This document shows positions 1 through 7,552 of a stretch of DNA of 64,000 nt, in pieces. The first letter of the stretch is position 1; each line of letters begins with the position of its first letter. Position numbers and translations under genes: made by a program. Where the stretch lies: positions 310,001 through 374,000 of the forward strand of contig NZ_JARXVH010000001.1 of NCBI RefSeq assembly GCF_029892565.1. Direction: 5' to 3'. The notes beneath the pieces were generated by a model, which saw nothing but the letters and a program-made list of their open reading frames with translations, searched no databases and had not been told where the DNA came from. The stretch is from Streptomyces pseudovenezuelae (GTDB lineage: Bacteria > Actinomycetota > Actinomycetes > Streptomycetales > Streptomycetaceae).

Positions 1-245
1 CCGTGAGCGCGACCCTGCCCAGCGGCACCACGCAGGGCGGCTCGGCGTTCGGCTCGGCGTACGCGGGCGAGGTCTCCGGCTGGACCACCTCGACGGGACA
101 GCCGCTGACCCTCGCCCTGCCGTCGTCCACCCCCTCCCTCACCGCGACCGCCGACGCGGCGGACCCGGCGTCCACCTCCACCACTCCCCCGACCAAGGTG
201 CCCGCCGGTGTGACCGAGCAGGTGCCCTACGTCCCAGAGAACTGA
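1..245 (+). CDS. C-terminal end of an unidentified protein (5' cut by window edge)
   Basis: Only the last 80 or so codons are present; the frame is open to the window edge, so the GTG at position 3 need not be a start. The visible part is rich in Ser, Thr, Pro, Ala and Gly and has a Ser/Thr/Pro-rich tail ending in a short TEQVPYVPEN segment. That composition fits a secreted or cell-wall protein tail, but no domain can be named. It ends 14 bases before a strong hairpin, so it probably closes a transcription unit separate from the pelF operon. Confidence 0.5.
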   Translation, partial: VSATLPSGTTQGGSAFGSAYAGEVSGWTTSTGQPLTLALPSSTPSLTATADAADPASTSTTPPTKVPAGVTEQVPYVPEN

Positions 246-259
246 GCGGCACGCCCGAC

Positions 260-290
260 GGTCCCGGCCGCACCCATCGCGGCCGGGACC
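260..290 (+). terminator. Perfect 12-bp stem hairpin, probable terminator
   Basis: A perfect 12-bp inverted repeat (GGTCCCGGCCGC / GCGGCCGGGACC, 260-271 and 279-290) with a 7-base loop lies just after the stop at 243-245. There is no U-tract, as is usual for Streptomyces terminators. It separates the truncated first gene from pelF. Confidence 0.7.
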
Positions 291-328
291 GGAACGACCG
301 CCACCGACCTCGGCCGTGGAGCCCCACC

Positions 329-1861
329 ATGCACGTTCACGACGGCGCGCGCCGCTCCGGCTCAACGCGCGTCACCCTGCTCACCGAAGGCACCTACCCG
401 CACAGTCACGGCGGGGTGAGTGTCTGGTGCGACCAGCTCGTCACCGGCATGCCCGACCTCGACTTCGAGGTCGTCGCCGTCACCGGCACCGGACGCGAAC
501 CCCTGGTGTGGGACATCCCGGACCACGTCTCGCGCGTGGTCTCCGTCCCCATGTGGGGTCCGGCGCCCGACGGCCGCCCGCCGCGCGGCAGGAGCCGCAA
601 CCAACTCGCCGCCGCCTACGAGCAGTTCCTGACGGCGCTGCTCGACCCCCGGGCCGAGCACGGCTTCGCCGCCGCCCTGTACACGATGGCGCGGGCCGCG
701 GCGGACGGCACGCTGAGCCCGTTCCTGCGCGGCGACCGGGCGATCGGCGTGCTGACGGCGGTGTGGAACCGCCCGGGCCTGGCCGTACGGGAGGCCCGGC
801 CGAGCCTGCACGACGCGATCACCGCGACCGCCCTGCTGGAGCACGCCCTGCGTCCGCTGGCCACGCCGCTGCCCGAGGACGGGGTGGCGCACGCGGTCAG
901 CGGCGGGGTGGCCGCGCTGCCGGGGCTCGCCGCGCTCGAACGGCACGGCGTACCCCTGCTGTTGACCGAGCACGGCGTGTATCTGCGCGAGCGCTACCTC
1001 GGTTATCGCACCGCCCCCTACCGCTGGCCCGTGAAGGCCGTCGTGCTGGGCTTCTTCCGGCTGCTGGCCGAGGAAACGTACCGGCGGGCGGCCCTGATCA
1101 CCCCGGGCAACCGCTACAACCGGCTGTGGGAGGAACAGGGCGGCGCGGACCCCGGATCGATACGCACCGTGTACAACGGCGTCGACCCGGGCGCCTTCCC
1201 GATGGCCGGTCCCGAGCCGGAGCGGCCCACCCTCAGCTGGGCCGGCCGGGTCGACCCGATCAAGGACCTGGAGACGCTCATCCGCGCCTTCGCGCTCGTG
1301 CGGGGTCAACTCCCGGACGCCGCACTGCGGTTGTTCGGCGGCACCCCGCGCGGCGGCGAGGCCTACCGGGAGCGGTGCGAGGCGCTGGCCGCCGAGTTGG
1401 GGCACGGCCACGCGGTCACCTTCGAGGGCCGGGTCGAGGACATCAAGGACGCCTACGCGGCCGGGAACGTCGTGATGCTCTCCAGCATCAGCGAGGGCTT
1501 CCCCTTCACCCTGATAGAGGCCATGTCGTGCGGGCGGGCGACCGTCTCGACGGACGTCGGCGGGGTGCGCGAGGCCGTCGGGGACACCGGCCTGGTCGTG
1601 CCGCCGCGCGACCCGGCCCGGATGGCCGCCGCCGCGCTGGAGCTGCTGGCCGACCGGGACCGCCGCCGCACGATGGGCGAGGCGGCCCGGCTGCGCGTGA
1701 TCGAGCAGTTCACCCTGCGCCAGACCGTCGACACCTTCCGCTCGATCTATCTGGAGCTGTCGGCACTGGGCCGGATGTGGACGCCCGACACCGCCGTGGA
1801 ACTCGCCGAAGCGGGCGGGGACGACTCGGTGTCGTCGAGAACCGGGAGCATGGCCGGATGA
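329..1861 (+). CDS. pelF: GT4-family glycosyltransferase, PelF type
   Basis: Predicted cytosolic GT-B glycosyltransferase of 510 residues. PelF enzymes use a UDP-hexosamine donor to polymerise the cationic Pel exopolysaccharide. The N-terminus carries the PelF signature LLTEGTYPHSHGGVS (about residues 17-31), and the C-terminal GT4 half has the E-x7-E motif in SEGFPFTLIE (E389 and E397). The length matches the family (about 500). The ATG follows the window's first terminator, so this may be the first gene of the operon. Its stop overlaps the next start (ATGA at 1858-1861), implying translational coupling to the membrane protein that follows. No PelA, PelD or PelE homologue is visible, so the product may not be Pel itself. 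Confidence 0.85.
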   Translation: MHVHDGARRSGSTRVTLLTEGTYPHSHGGVSVWCDQLVTGMPDLDFEVVAVTGTGREPLVWDIPDHVSRVVSVPMWGPAPDGRPPRGRSRNQLAAAYEQFLTALLDPRAEHGFAAALYTMARAAADGTLSPFLRGDRAIGVLTAVWNRPGLAVREARPSLHDAITATALLEHALRPLATPLPEDGVAHAVSGGVAALPGLAALERHGVPLLLTEHGVYLRERYLGYRTAPYRWPVKAVVLGFFRLLAEETYRRAALITPGNRYNRLWEEQGGADPGSIRTVYNGVDPGAFPMAGPEPERPTLSWAGRVDPIKDLETLIRAFALVRGQLPDAALRLFGGTPRGGEAYRERCEALAAELGHGHAVTFEGRVEDIKDAYAAGNVVMLSSISEGFPFTLIEAMSCGRATVSTDVGGVREAVGDTGLVVPPRDPARMAAAALELLADRDRRRTMGEAARLRVIEQFTLRQTVDTFRSIYLELSALGRMWTPDTAVELAEAGGDDSVSSRTGSMAG

Positions 1862-3264
1862 GCGGGCCCATGGCGCTCGAACCGGGCGGCGCGGAAGGCG
1901 ACACGCTCTCCCTCCGGCTGGCCGAGGACCGCTCACGCCGCGGGCGGCTCGGCGACGACCGCACCCTGGCGCTGCGCCAGCCGCACTGGGGCGCTGACCA
2001 CGCCGCGGTCGACGAACTCGCCGCGGAGTTGGCCGACCGCATAGGACCGGCCGTGCACGCCTACGAGGTCGCCGCGCTGCTGGAGTCGGAGGGCCTGACC
2101 GCCGAGTTCATCAAGGAGCGGTACGGCCATCCGAGCCTGTTCTCCCTGGCCGCCGCCCTCTACGAACGGGTACCGCGCACCTTCCCGGAGCCCGCGCGGC
2201 CTACCGATCCCTGGCGCCCGGACCATGTGCGCTGCGCCCTGCGCGGGGCCCTGTTCGCACTGCCGGGACTTGCCTATCTGCTCACCGGACCGCTGTGGCA
2301 CGCCGAGCGCTCGGTCTCGGTCCTGGTCGTGGCCGGACTGATCTCCTGGGCCTGGGGCCAGGCGCTGGGCCACCGGGCCTTCCTGCGCATGACCTCGGGG
2401 CGACGGGAGGCGGCTCGCACCCTCATCAAGGGCGCCCCGCTGGGTGCCGCGGTGGCGACGGCGGCGGGCTCGCTGGTCACCGGCTCAGGACCGGCGGCGC
2501 TGGCCGCGGGGGCGCAGTCGGTGTATCTCGCGGCGGCCGGTGTGCTGTTGGTGCTGGGCGGGGAACGGCTGCTGCTGGCCGCACTCACACCGATGATCGC
2601 CGGCGCCGCGGTACTGCCGTGGTGGGAACCGGGGACTCTGCTGCGGGCCGGACTGCCGCTGCTGTCCCTGCTGGGCGCGGTTGCCGCGGCCGCCTGGACC
2701 CTGCGTACCGCTCTCTCCGCCACTCCGGCGCCGGGCAACTCCCGTCCCCCGCTGCGCCGTTCACTGCCCTACGGCCTGTTCGGACTCGCCGCCGGATCAC
2801 TGGTGCTGCTGGCGGGCCGGGAGCAGCCGTACGCGGTGATCGTGCTGACCGTGAGCATGGGGCCGGCCGAGTGGCTGCTGTACCGGTACCGCGGACTGTC
2901 GGTGGCGGCGCTGCGGGCGACGGCCACGCCGACCGCCTTCCAGGTGCGCTCGGCGGGCATCCTCGCCCTCTGCCTCTGCGCCTACTTGCTGCCCCTGCTC
3001 CCGGCGGCCCTGCTCACCGACTCCGACCCGGCCCCGCTGCTGCTGCTCGCCGCGGCGCTGTGGACGGCCCTGCTGCTCCAGGCGTTCGGGGCGGCCTGGC
3101 CGCCGGCCGGAGTGTGCCTCGCCGCCGCCGCGGCGGCGGGTGCGCTCACCCTCCTGGACTCGCTCCCGGGCGTCGAGGCGCTGTCGCTGTGTTGCGGCGC
3201 CGCCGCCCTGTGCCTCACGGCGTGCGTGCTGCGCCTGCTGGGGCGCCCCGCTCCGCACGCCTGA
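1858..3264 (+). CDS. Polytopic membrane protein coupled to PelF
   Basis: 468-residue protein starting at the ATG that overlaps the pelF stop. About 115 hydrophilic N-terminal residues are followed by roughly 12 hydrophobic segments reaching the C-terminus, with short loops. By position it occupies the place of PelG, the 12-span flippase-like partner of PelF, and its length is close to PelG (about 456). However, I do not see the usual PelG N-terminus and the soluble N-terminal domain is extra, so homology to PelG is not claimed. It is most likely an inner-membrane partner for polymer synthesis or export. The enclosing frame is open much further upstream, but that part is out of frame with pelF and unsupported. 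Confidence 0.75.
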   Translation: MSGPMALEPGGAEGDTLSLRLAEDRSRRGRLGDDRTLALRQPHWGADHAAVDELAAELADRIGPAVHAYEVAALLESEGLTAEFIKERYGHPSLFSLAAALYERVPRTFPEPARPTDPWRPDHVRCALRGALFALPGLAYLLTGPLWHAERSVSVLVVAGLISWAWGQALGHRAFLRMTSGRREAARTLIKGAPLGAAVATAAGSLVTGSGPAALAAGAQSVYLAAAGVLLVLGGERLLLAALTPMIAGAAVLPWWEPGTLLRAGLPLLSLLGAVAAAAWTLRTALSATPAPGNSRPPLRRSLPYGLFGLAAGSLVLLAGREQPYAVIVLTVSMGPAEWLLYRYRGLSVAALRATATPTAFQVRSAGILALCLCAYLLPLLPAALLTDSDPAPLLLLAAALWTALLLQAFGAAWPPAGVCLAAAAAAGALTLLDSLPGVEALSLCCGAAALCLTACVLRLLGRPAPHA

Positions 3265-3355
3265 CCGTCCGGACCCGGCCCCCGTCCGGACGCGCACCAC
3301 CTCCTTATCGCGACACCCCCCACAGGAAGCACAACCGACAGGAAGGAAGCACGAG

Positions 3356-4357
3356 TTGACCACCGCACCACTCGCCGCAGTCACCGGAGCCGAGGGTTTC
3401 ATCGGCTCCCACCTCACCGAGGCGCTGGTCGCCTCCGGTCACCGGGTGAGGGCCATGGCGCAGTACAACTCCTTCTCCTCCTACGGCTGGCTGGAGACCC
3501 TCCACCCCGACGTCCTCGACCAGGTCGACATCGTCCTCGGCGACGTCCGCGACCCCGGCTCGGTCCGCGGCCTGCTCGAAGGCGCCGACACCGCCTACCA
3601 CTTGGCCGCCCTCATCGCGATCCCGTACTCCTACCAGGCGCCGCACAGCTACGTGGACACCAACGTCACCGGCACCTTGAACGTGCTGGAGGCGGTCCGC
3701 GCGCTGGGGACGCCCCGGCTGGTGCACACCTCCACCAGCGAGACGTACGGGACCGCGCAGACGGTGCCGATCACCGAGGACCACCCGATCAACACCCAGT
3801 CCCCGTACGCCGCTTCGAAGGCGGGCGGCGACCGGCTGGCCGACAGCTACCACGCCAGCTTCGACACCCCGGTGGTGACGCTGCGGCCCTTCAACACCTT
3901 CGGCCCCCGCCAGTCGATGCGGGCGGTCATCCCGACCGTCATCGGCCAAGTGGCCGCCGGGGAACGGACGATCACCCTCGGAGACCTGCGCCCCACCCGC
4001 GACTTCACCTACGTCAAGGACACCGCGCAGGCCTTCCTCACGGTCGGCACCGCGCCCGCCGAGCAGGTCGTGGGCCGCACCTTCAACGCCGGCACCGGCG
4101 GCGAGATCTCCATCGGCGACCTCGTCTCGCTGATCGGCAAGGTGATGGACACCGCCCTCGACGTGCGCGAGGACACCGCGCGCATCCGGCCGGTCAACTC
4201 CGAGGTGATGCGGCTGGTCGCCGACGCGAGCCGACTCACCGCCGCGACCGGCTGGCAGCCCGCCCACTCCCTGGAGGAAGGCCTCCTGGGGACCGTCGAG
4301 TTCTTCCGCGACCCGGCCAACCTCGCCCGGTACAAGACCGGCATCTACAACATCTGA
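3356..4357 (+). CDS. NAD-dependent sugar-nucleotide 4,6-dehydratase/epimerase, LegB-like
   Basis: Extended SDR of 333 residues. The TTG at 3356 is chosen because GGAAGGAAG (3341-3349) lies 6 bases upstream and the Rossmann motif follows at once (GAEGFIG, residues 11-17). The catalytic Y151-x3-K155 is present (SPYAASK). The stretch YNSFSSYGWL after the first beta-alpha unit is characteristic of LegB-type NDP-GlcNAc 4,6-dehydratases, which make 4-keto-6-deoxy hexosamine nucleotides; a plain 4-epimerase is the alternative. With the nucleotidyltransferase downstream it probably supplies an activated amino sugar for the PelF glycosyltransferase. Confidence 0.8.
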   Translation: MTTAPLAAVTGAEGFIGSHLTEALVASGHRVRAMAQYNSFSSYGWLETLHPDVLDQVDIVLGDVRDPGSVRGLLEGADTAYHLAALIAIPYSYQAPHSYVDTNVTGTLNVLEAVRALGTPRLVHTSTSETYGTAQTVPITEDHPINTQSPYAASKAGGDRLADSYHASFDTPVVTLRPFNTFGPRQSMRAVIPTVIGQVAAGERTITLGDLRPTRDFTYVKDTAQAFLTVGTAPAEQVVGRTFNAGTGGEISIGDLVSLIGKVMDTALDVREDTARIRPVNSEVMRLVADASRLTAATGWQPAHSLEEGLLGTVEFFRDPANLARYKTGIYNI

Positions 4358-4388
4358 CCCGACCGGTACGTCCAGAAGGAGGAGTCCC

Positions 4389-5102
4389 ATGCACGCAGTG
4401 ATCCTGGCCGGAGGCAAGGGCGTCCGGCTGCGGCCCTACACCACGGCACTGCCCAAGCCGCTCGTGCCGATAGGAGATCAGCACGCGATACTGGAGATCG
4501 TGTTGCGCCAGCTCGCGGCGGCGGGATTCACCCGCTGCACCATCGCGATCGGCCACCTGGGCGAGATCATCCGCGCCTACGTGGGCGACGGCAGCCAGTG
4601 GGGCATGTCCATCGACTACGCCACCGAGGAGAGTCCACTGGGCACCATGGGCCCGCTGCTCACGATGCTCGACCGACTGCCCGAGAAGTTCCTCGTCATG
4701 AACGGCGACATCCTGACCGACCTCGACTACGCGGACGTCCTGCGCCAACACCGCGACTCGGACGCGCCGTTGACCATCGCGACGTACGCCCGCAAGGTGC
4801 ACATCGACTTCGGGGTGCTGACCACCGACGACGGCCGGGTCGTCGCCTTCACCGAGAAGCCGAGCATCGACTACCGCGTCTCCATGGGCGTGTACGGGCT
4901 GTCCCGGTCCACACTCGCCGGCTACACGGCCGGACTGCCGCTGGGCTTCGACGAGTTGGTCCTCGACCTGCTGAAGACGCAGAACCCGCCGCACGCCTAC
5001 GACTTCGAGGGGTACTGGCTGGACATCGGACGCCCGGACGACTACGACCGGGCCAACGCCGAGTTCACCTCCCGCAAGTCACTGTTGCTCAAGGGAGCCT
5101 GA
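4389..5102 (+). CDS. Sugar-1-phosphate nucleotidyltransferase
   Basis: 237-residue NTP_transferase-fold enzyme that would activate a sugar 1-phosphate to an NDP-sugar. The N-terminal signature LAGGKGVRLRPYT (residues 6-18), PKPLVPIG (22-29) and a metal-binding NGD near residue 105 are all present. The ATG has a strong AAGGAGGAG site 4 bases upstream. There is no C-terminal left-handed helix or acyltransferase domain, so this is the short RfbA/GlmU-N type. Its position beside a LegB-like dehydratase resembles the PtmE/LegB pair that makes and uses GDP-GlcNAc; the actual nucleotide cannot be read from sequence. Confidence 0.85.
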   Translation: MHAVILAGGKGVRLRPYTTALPKPLVPIGDQHAILEIVLRQLAAAGFTRCTIAIGHLGEIIRAYVGDGSQWGMSIDYATEESPLGTMGPLLTMLDRLPEKFLVMNGDILTDLDYADVLRQHRDSDAPLTIATYARKVHIDFGVLTTDDGRVVAFTEKPSIDYRVSMGVYGLSRSTLAGYTAGLPLGFDELVLDLLKTQNPPHAYDFEGYWLDIGRPDDYDRANAEFTSRKSLLLKGA

Positions 5103-5109
5103 CCATCCC

Positions 5110-6021
5110 ATGCGCATTCTCGTCCTGGGCTTCACCGGCTATCTGGGCGGCCATGTCGCCGGGCACCTGCGCACCCTCACGGGCGTGCGGGTGCTCGGCG
5201 GCGGCCGCTCCCCCGCCGCGGAGTTCGGCATCGACCTCGCCACCGCCCGCGCGGACGACCTGGCGCGCGCGGTGGCCGACGCGGCACCCGACGCCGTGAT
5301 CAACTGCGCGGGCATGACCGGGGGCGACGCGGTGACCATCGCCGAGGTCAACTCCCGTGGCCCCGCGGTCCTTTGCGCGGCGCTGCGCAAGGCGGCGCCG
5401 ACGGCCCGGCTGATCCATCTGGGCTCGGCCGCCGAGTACGGCCCCGGCGTCCCGGACGTGCAGGTGACCGAGTCTGCGGCGACCCGACCGGTCGCCGTGT
5501 ACGGCGCCACCAAGCTCGCCGGCACGGTCGCGGTCACCACCTCGGGGCTCGACGCGGTGGTGCTGCGGGTGGGCAACCCGGTGGGCGCGGGCGCCCCGGC
5601 GGCCGGACTGCCCGGCCGGGTCGCCGGTCTGCTGCGCGAGGCGGGCCGCGACCCCGGCGCGGTGATCCGGCTCGGCGACCTGTCGGCGTACCGCGACTTC
5701 GTCGACGCGCGCGACGTCGCACGAGCCGCGGCCCTCGCGGTGTCGGCCCCGCGGACCCTGCCGAGCATCCTCAACATCGGCGCCGGACAGGCCACCCCCG
5801 TACGGGAGTTGGTGCACACGCTGGCGCGCGTCTCCGGGTTCCGGGGGCGGATCGAGGAGAACGGCGGCGGTTCCGCACGCTCGGGGGAGGTCTCGTGGCA
5901 GTGTTCCGACATCACGGCCGCCGAGGAGTCCCTCGGCTGGCGGCCGTCGTACCCCCTCGACGACTCACTCACCGCACTGTGGACGGCGACGGCGGGCCCG
6001 GAAGGCGACCGGGCGCCGTGA
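5110..6021 (+). CDS. NAD-dependent epimerase/reductase (extended SDR)
   Basis: 303-residue SDR with the Rossmann motif GFTGYLG (G7, G10, G13) and the catalytic Y131-x3-K135 (YGATK). It is closer to dTDP-4-dehydrorhamnose reductase/NAD(P)-dependent epimerase proteins than to the LegB-like SDR upstream. A role reducing or epimerising the 4-keto intermediate made by that enzyme is the natural inference. It begins 7 bases after the nucleotidyltransferase stop, and its own stop overlaps the GTG of the next gene (GTGA), so the operon is continuous. Confidence 0.8.
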   Translation: MRILVLGFTGYLGGHVAGHLRTLTGVRVLGGGRSPAAEFGIDLATARADDLARAVADAAPDAVINCAGMTGGDAVTIAEVNSRGPAVLCAALRKAAPTARLIHLGSAAEYGPGVPDVQVTESAATRPVAVYGATKLAGTVAVTTSGLDAVVLRVGNPVGAGAPAAGLPGRVAGLLREAGRDPGAVIRLGDLSAYRDFVDARDVARAAALAVSAPRTLPSILNIGAGQATPVRELVHTLARVSGFRGRIEENGGGSARSGEVSWQCSDITAAEESLGWRPSYPLDDSLTALWTATAGPEGDRAP

Positions 6022-6677
6022 GCCTGCTCATTCCGCTCTACGTCCATCCCGCCGAGGACCCCGGCGCCTGGCACCGCCTGATCGGGGCGGCCGCCGGCAC
6101 CTACGCGGTCGTGATCAACCCGGCGAACGGACCGGGCCAGGTGCCCGATCCCGCGTTCGCCGCGGCGGCGGAGGCCCTGCGCGCGGCCGGTGCCCGGCTG
6201 CTGGCGTACGTCGACACCGACTACGGCGCCCGCAGCCCGGCCGAGATGACGGACGACGTCCTGCGGTACCGCGAGTGGTACCGGACCGACGGCTGCTTCC
6301 TCGACCAGGTGACGGCCTCGCCGGACGAACTGCCCGCCTGCAGACGCCTGGTGCGCTCCCTGCGCAAGCTCGGTGCCGCGCCGGTCGTCCTCAACCCCGG
6401 CATCCACCCGGCGCCGGGGTACGCCCGGCTCGCCGACCTCGTGGTCACCTTCGAGGGCCACTGGTCGACGTACGTCTCCACGTTCAGCAGACCGTCATGG
6501 ACGTCCCGGCATCCGCCCGAGCGGTTCTGTCACCTGGTCTACGGTGTGCCCGAGGCGCTGGTGCCCCTCGCCGTCCGCACCGCGCGCGAACGCGGCGCGG
6601 GTGTCGCCGGACCGGTGACGGGTGAACTTCCCAACCCCTGGACGCAGTTGACACCCGCACTGGAGGAGACGGAGTGA
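6018..6677 (+). CDS. Spherulin-4 family protein (GH135/Sph3-like)
   Basis: 219-residue protein with GTG start overlapping the preceding stop. The fold signature of Spherulin-4/GH135 is visible: LLIPLYVHP at the N-terminus, LLAYVDTDYG in the middle, FLDQ (D96-Q97) and VTFEGHW (E146). In Aspergillus, Sph3 of this family is a glycoside hydrolase essential for galactosaminogalactan synthesis. From memory, active members have D-E at the first acidic site; here it is D-Q, so activity is uncertain. There is no signal peptide, which is odd for an extracellular polymer hydrolase. It is followed with overlap by a GH114 lipoprotein. Confidence 0.75.
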   Translation: MSLLIPLYVHPAEDPGAWHRLIGAAAGTYAVVINPANGPGQVPDPAFAAAAEALRAAGARLLAYVDTDYGARSPAEMTDDVLRYREWYRTDGCFLDQVTASPDELPACRRLVRSLRKLGAAPVVLNPGIHPAPGYARLADLVVTFEGHWSTYVSTFSRPSWTSRHPPERFCHLVYGVPEALVPLAVRTARERGAGVAGPVTGELPNPWTQLTPALEETE

Positions 6678-7534
6678 TGAGAGGCACCGCGCTGGCGTGC
6701 GGCTTACTGACCGCGGCCCTGGCGCTGAGCGCGTGTTCGGGATCGGGGGACGGCGACCGTACGGCGTCGGACGCGCCGGGGCGCTCCACCGATCCCGCCG
6801 CGGACCCGCCCGTGGAGACGACTCCCGCCCCGCCGAAGCGCTGGCAGCCCAGCCCCGGCGTCGCCTGGCAGTGGCAGCTCGACGGGGAGGTCACGCCCTC
6901 CGTCGACGTGCCCGTCTACGACATCGACGGCTTCGAGAACACGGCGGCGGACGTGACCCGGCTGCACCGCGCCGGCCGCAAGGTCATCTGCTACATCAAC
7001 GTCGGCGCCTGGGAGAACTACCGCCCCGACAAGAACGCCTTCCCGAAGTCGGTGCTCGGCGCCGGCAACGGCTGGGCGGGCGAGCGCTGGCTGGACATCC
7101 GACGCCTGGACGTGCTGCGGCCGATCATGGAGCACCGCTTCGACATGTGCCGCGCCAAGGGATTCGACGCCGTGGAACCGGACTTGGTGGAGGGCTACGC
7201 CAACAAGACGGGCTTCCCGCTGACCGCCGCCGACCAACTGGCGTACAACCGCATGATCGCGGACATCGCGCACGAACGCGGCCTGGCCGTCGGCCTCAAG
7301 AACGACCTCCCGCAGATCCCCCAACTCCTGTCCCACTTCGACTTCGCGGTCAACGAGGAGTGCGCTCAGTACGACGAGTGCGGGGAACTCCGTCCGTTCA
7401 CCGCGGCGGACAAGGCTGTCTTCCACGTCGAGTACGAGGTGCCCAACAGCAAGTTCTGCGCCGAGTCCCGCAAGCTGAAGCTGTCGTCCATGAGTAAGAA
7501 ACTGGACCTCGGAGTGTGGCGCCGGCCCTGCTGA
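6677..7534 (+). CDS. Endo-alpha-1,4-polygalactosaminidase lipoprotein (GH114)
   Basis: 285-residue lipoprotein that should cleave alpha-1,4-linked (N-acetyl)galactosamine polymers at the cell surface. A lipobox LSAC (C20) is followed by a Ser/Thr/Pro-rich spacer, then the GH114 TIM-barrel beginning WQPSPGVAWQWQLDG. Likely catalytic acids lie in FDAVEPD (D164, D169) and VNEEC (E227/E228). The ATG at 6677 shares a base with the previous stop; an in-frame GTG at 6674 is an alternative. Codon 10 is TTA (6704-6706), the rare codon read by the bldA tRNA, so expression may be tied to development. It closes the pelF operon. Confidence 0.88.
   Translation: MRGTALACGLLTAALALSACSGSGDGDRTASDAPGRSTDPAADPPVETTPAPPKRWQPSPGVAWQWQLDGEVTPSVDVPVYDIDGFENTAADVTRLHRAGRKVICYINVGAWENYRPDKNAFPKSVLGAGNGWAGERWLDIRRLDVLRPIMEHRFDMCRAKGFDAVEPDLVEGYANKTGFPLTAADQLAYNRMIADIAHERGLAVGLKNDLPQIPQLLSHFDFAVNEECAQYDECGELRPFTAADKAVFHVEYEVPNSKFCAESRKLKLSSMSKKLDLGVWRRPC
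6704..6706 (+). promoter_or_regulatory. TTA codon in the GH114 signal peptide (possible bldA control)
   Basis: The leucine codon TTA occurs in frame as codon 10 of the GH114 gene (tgc ggc TTA ctg). In Streptomyces TTA is read by the bldA leucyl-tRNA, which accumulates late in growth, so such genes are often translated only during development. Confidence 0.6.
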
Positions 7535-7552
7535 ACACCCTTCGGAGCGAGG

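Noticed and set aside
316..1857. Upstream extension of the membrane-protein frame
   Set aside because: Open frame continues through pelF in another phase, giving Arg/Pro-rich sequence; the supported start is the ATG overlapping the pelF stop.
362..1936. 524-codon open frame on the minus strand opposite pelF
   Set aside because: Translation is low-complexity Arg/Gly/Ala/His sequence with no domain; it mirrors the third-position GC of pelF.
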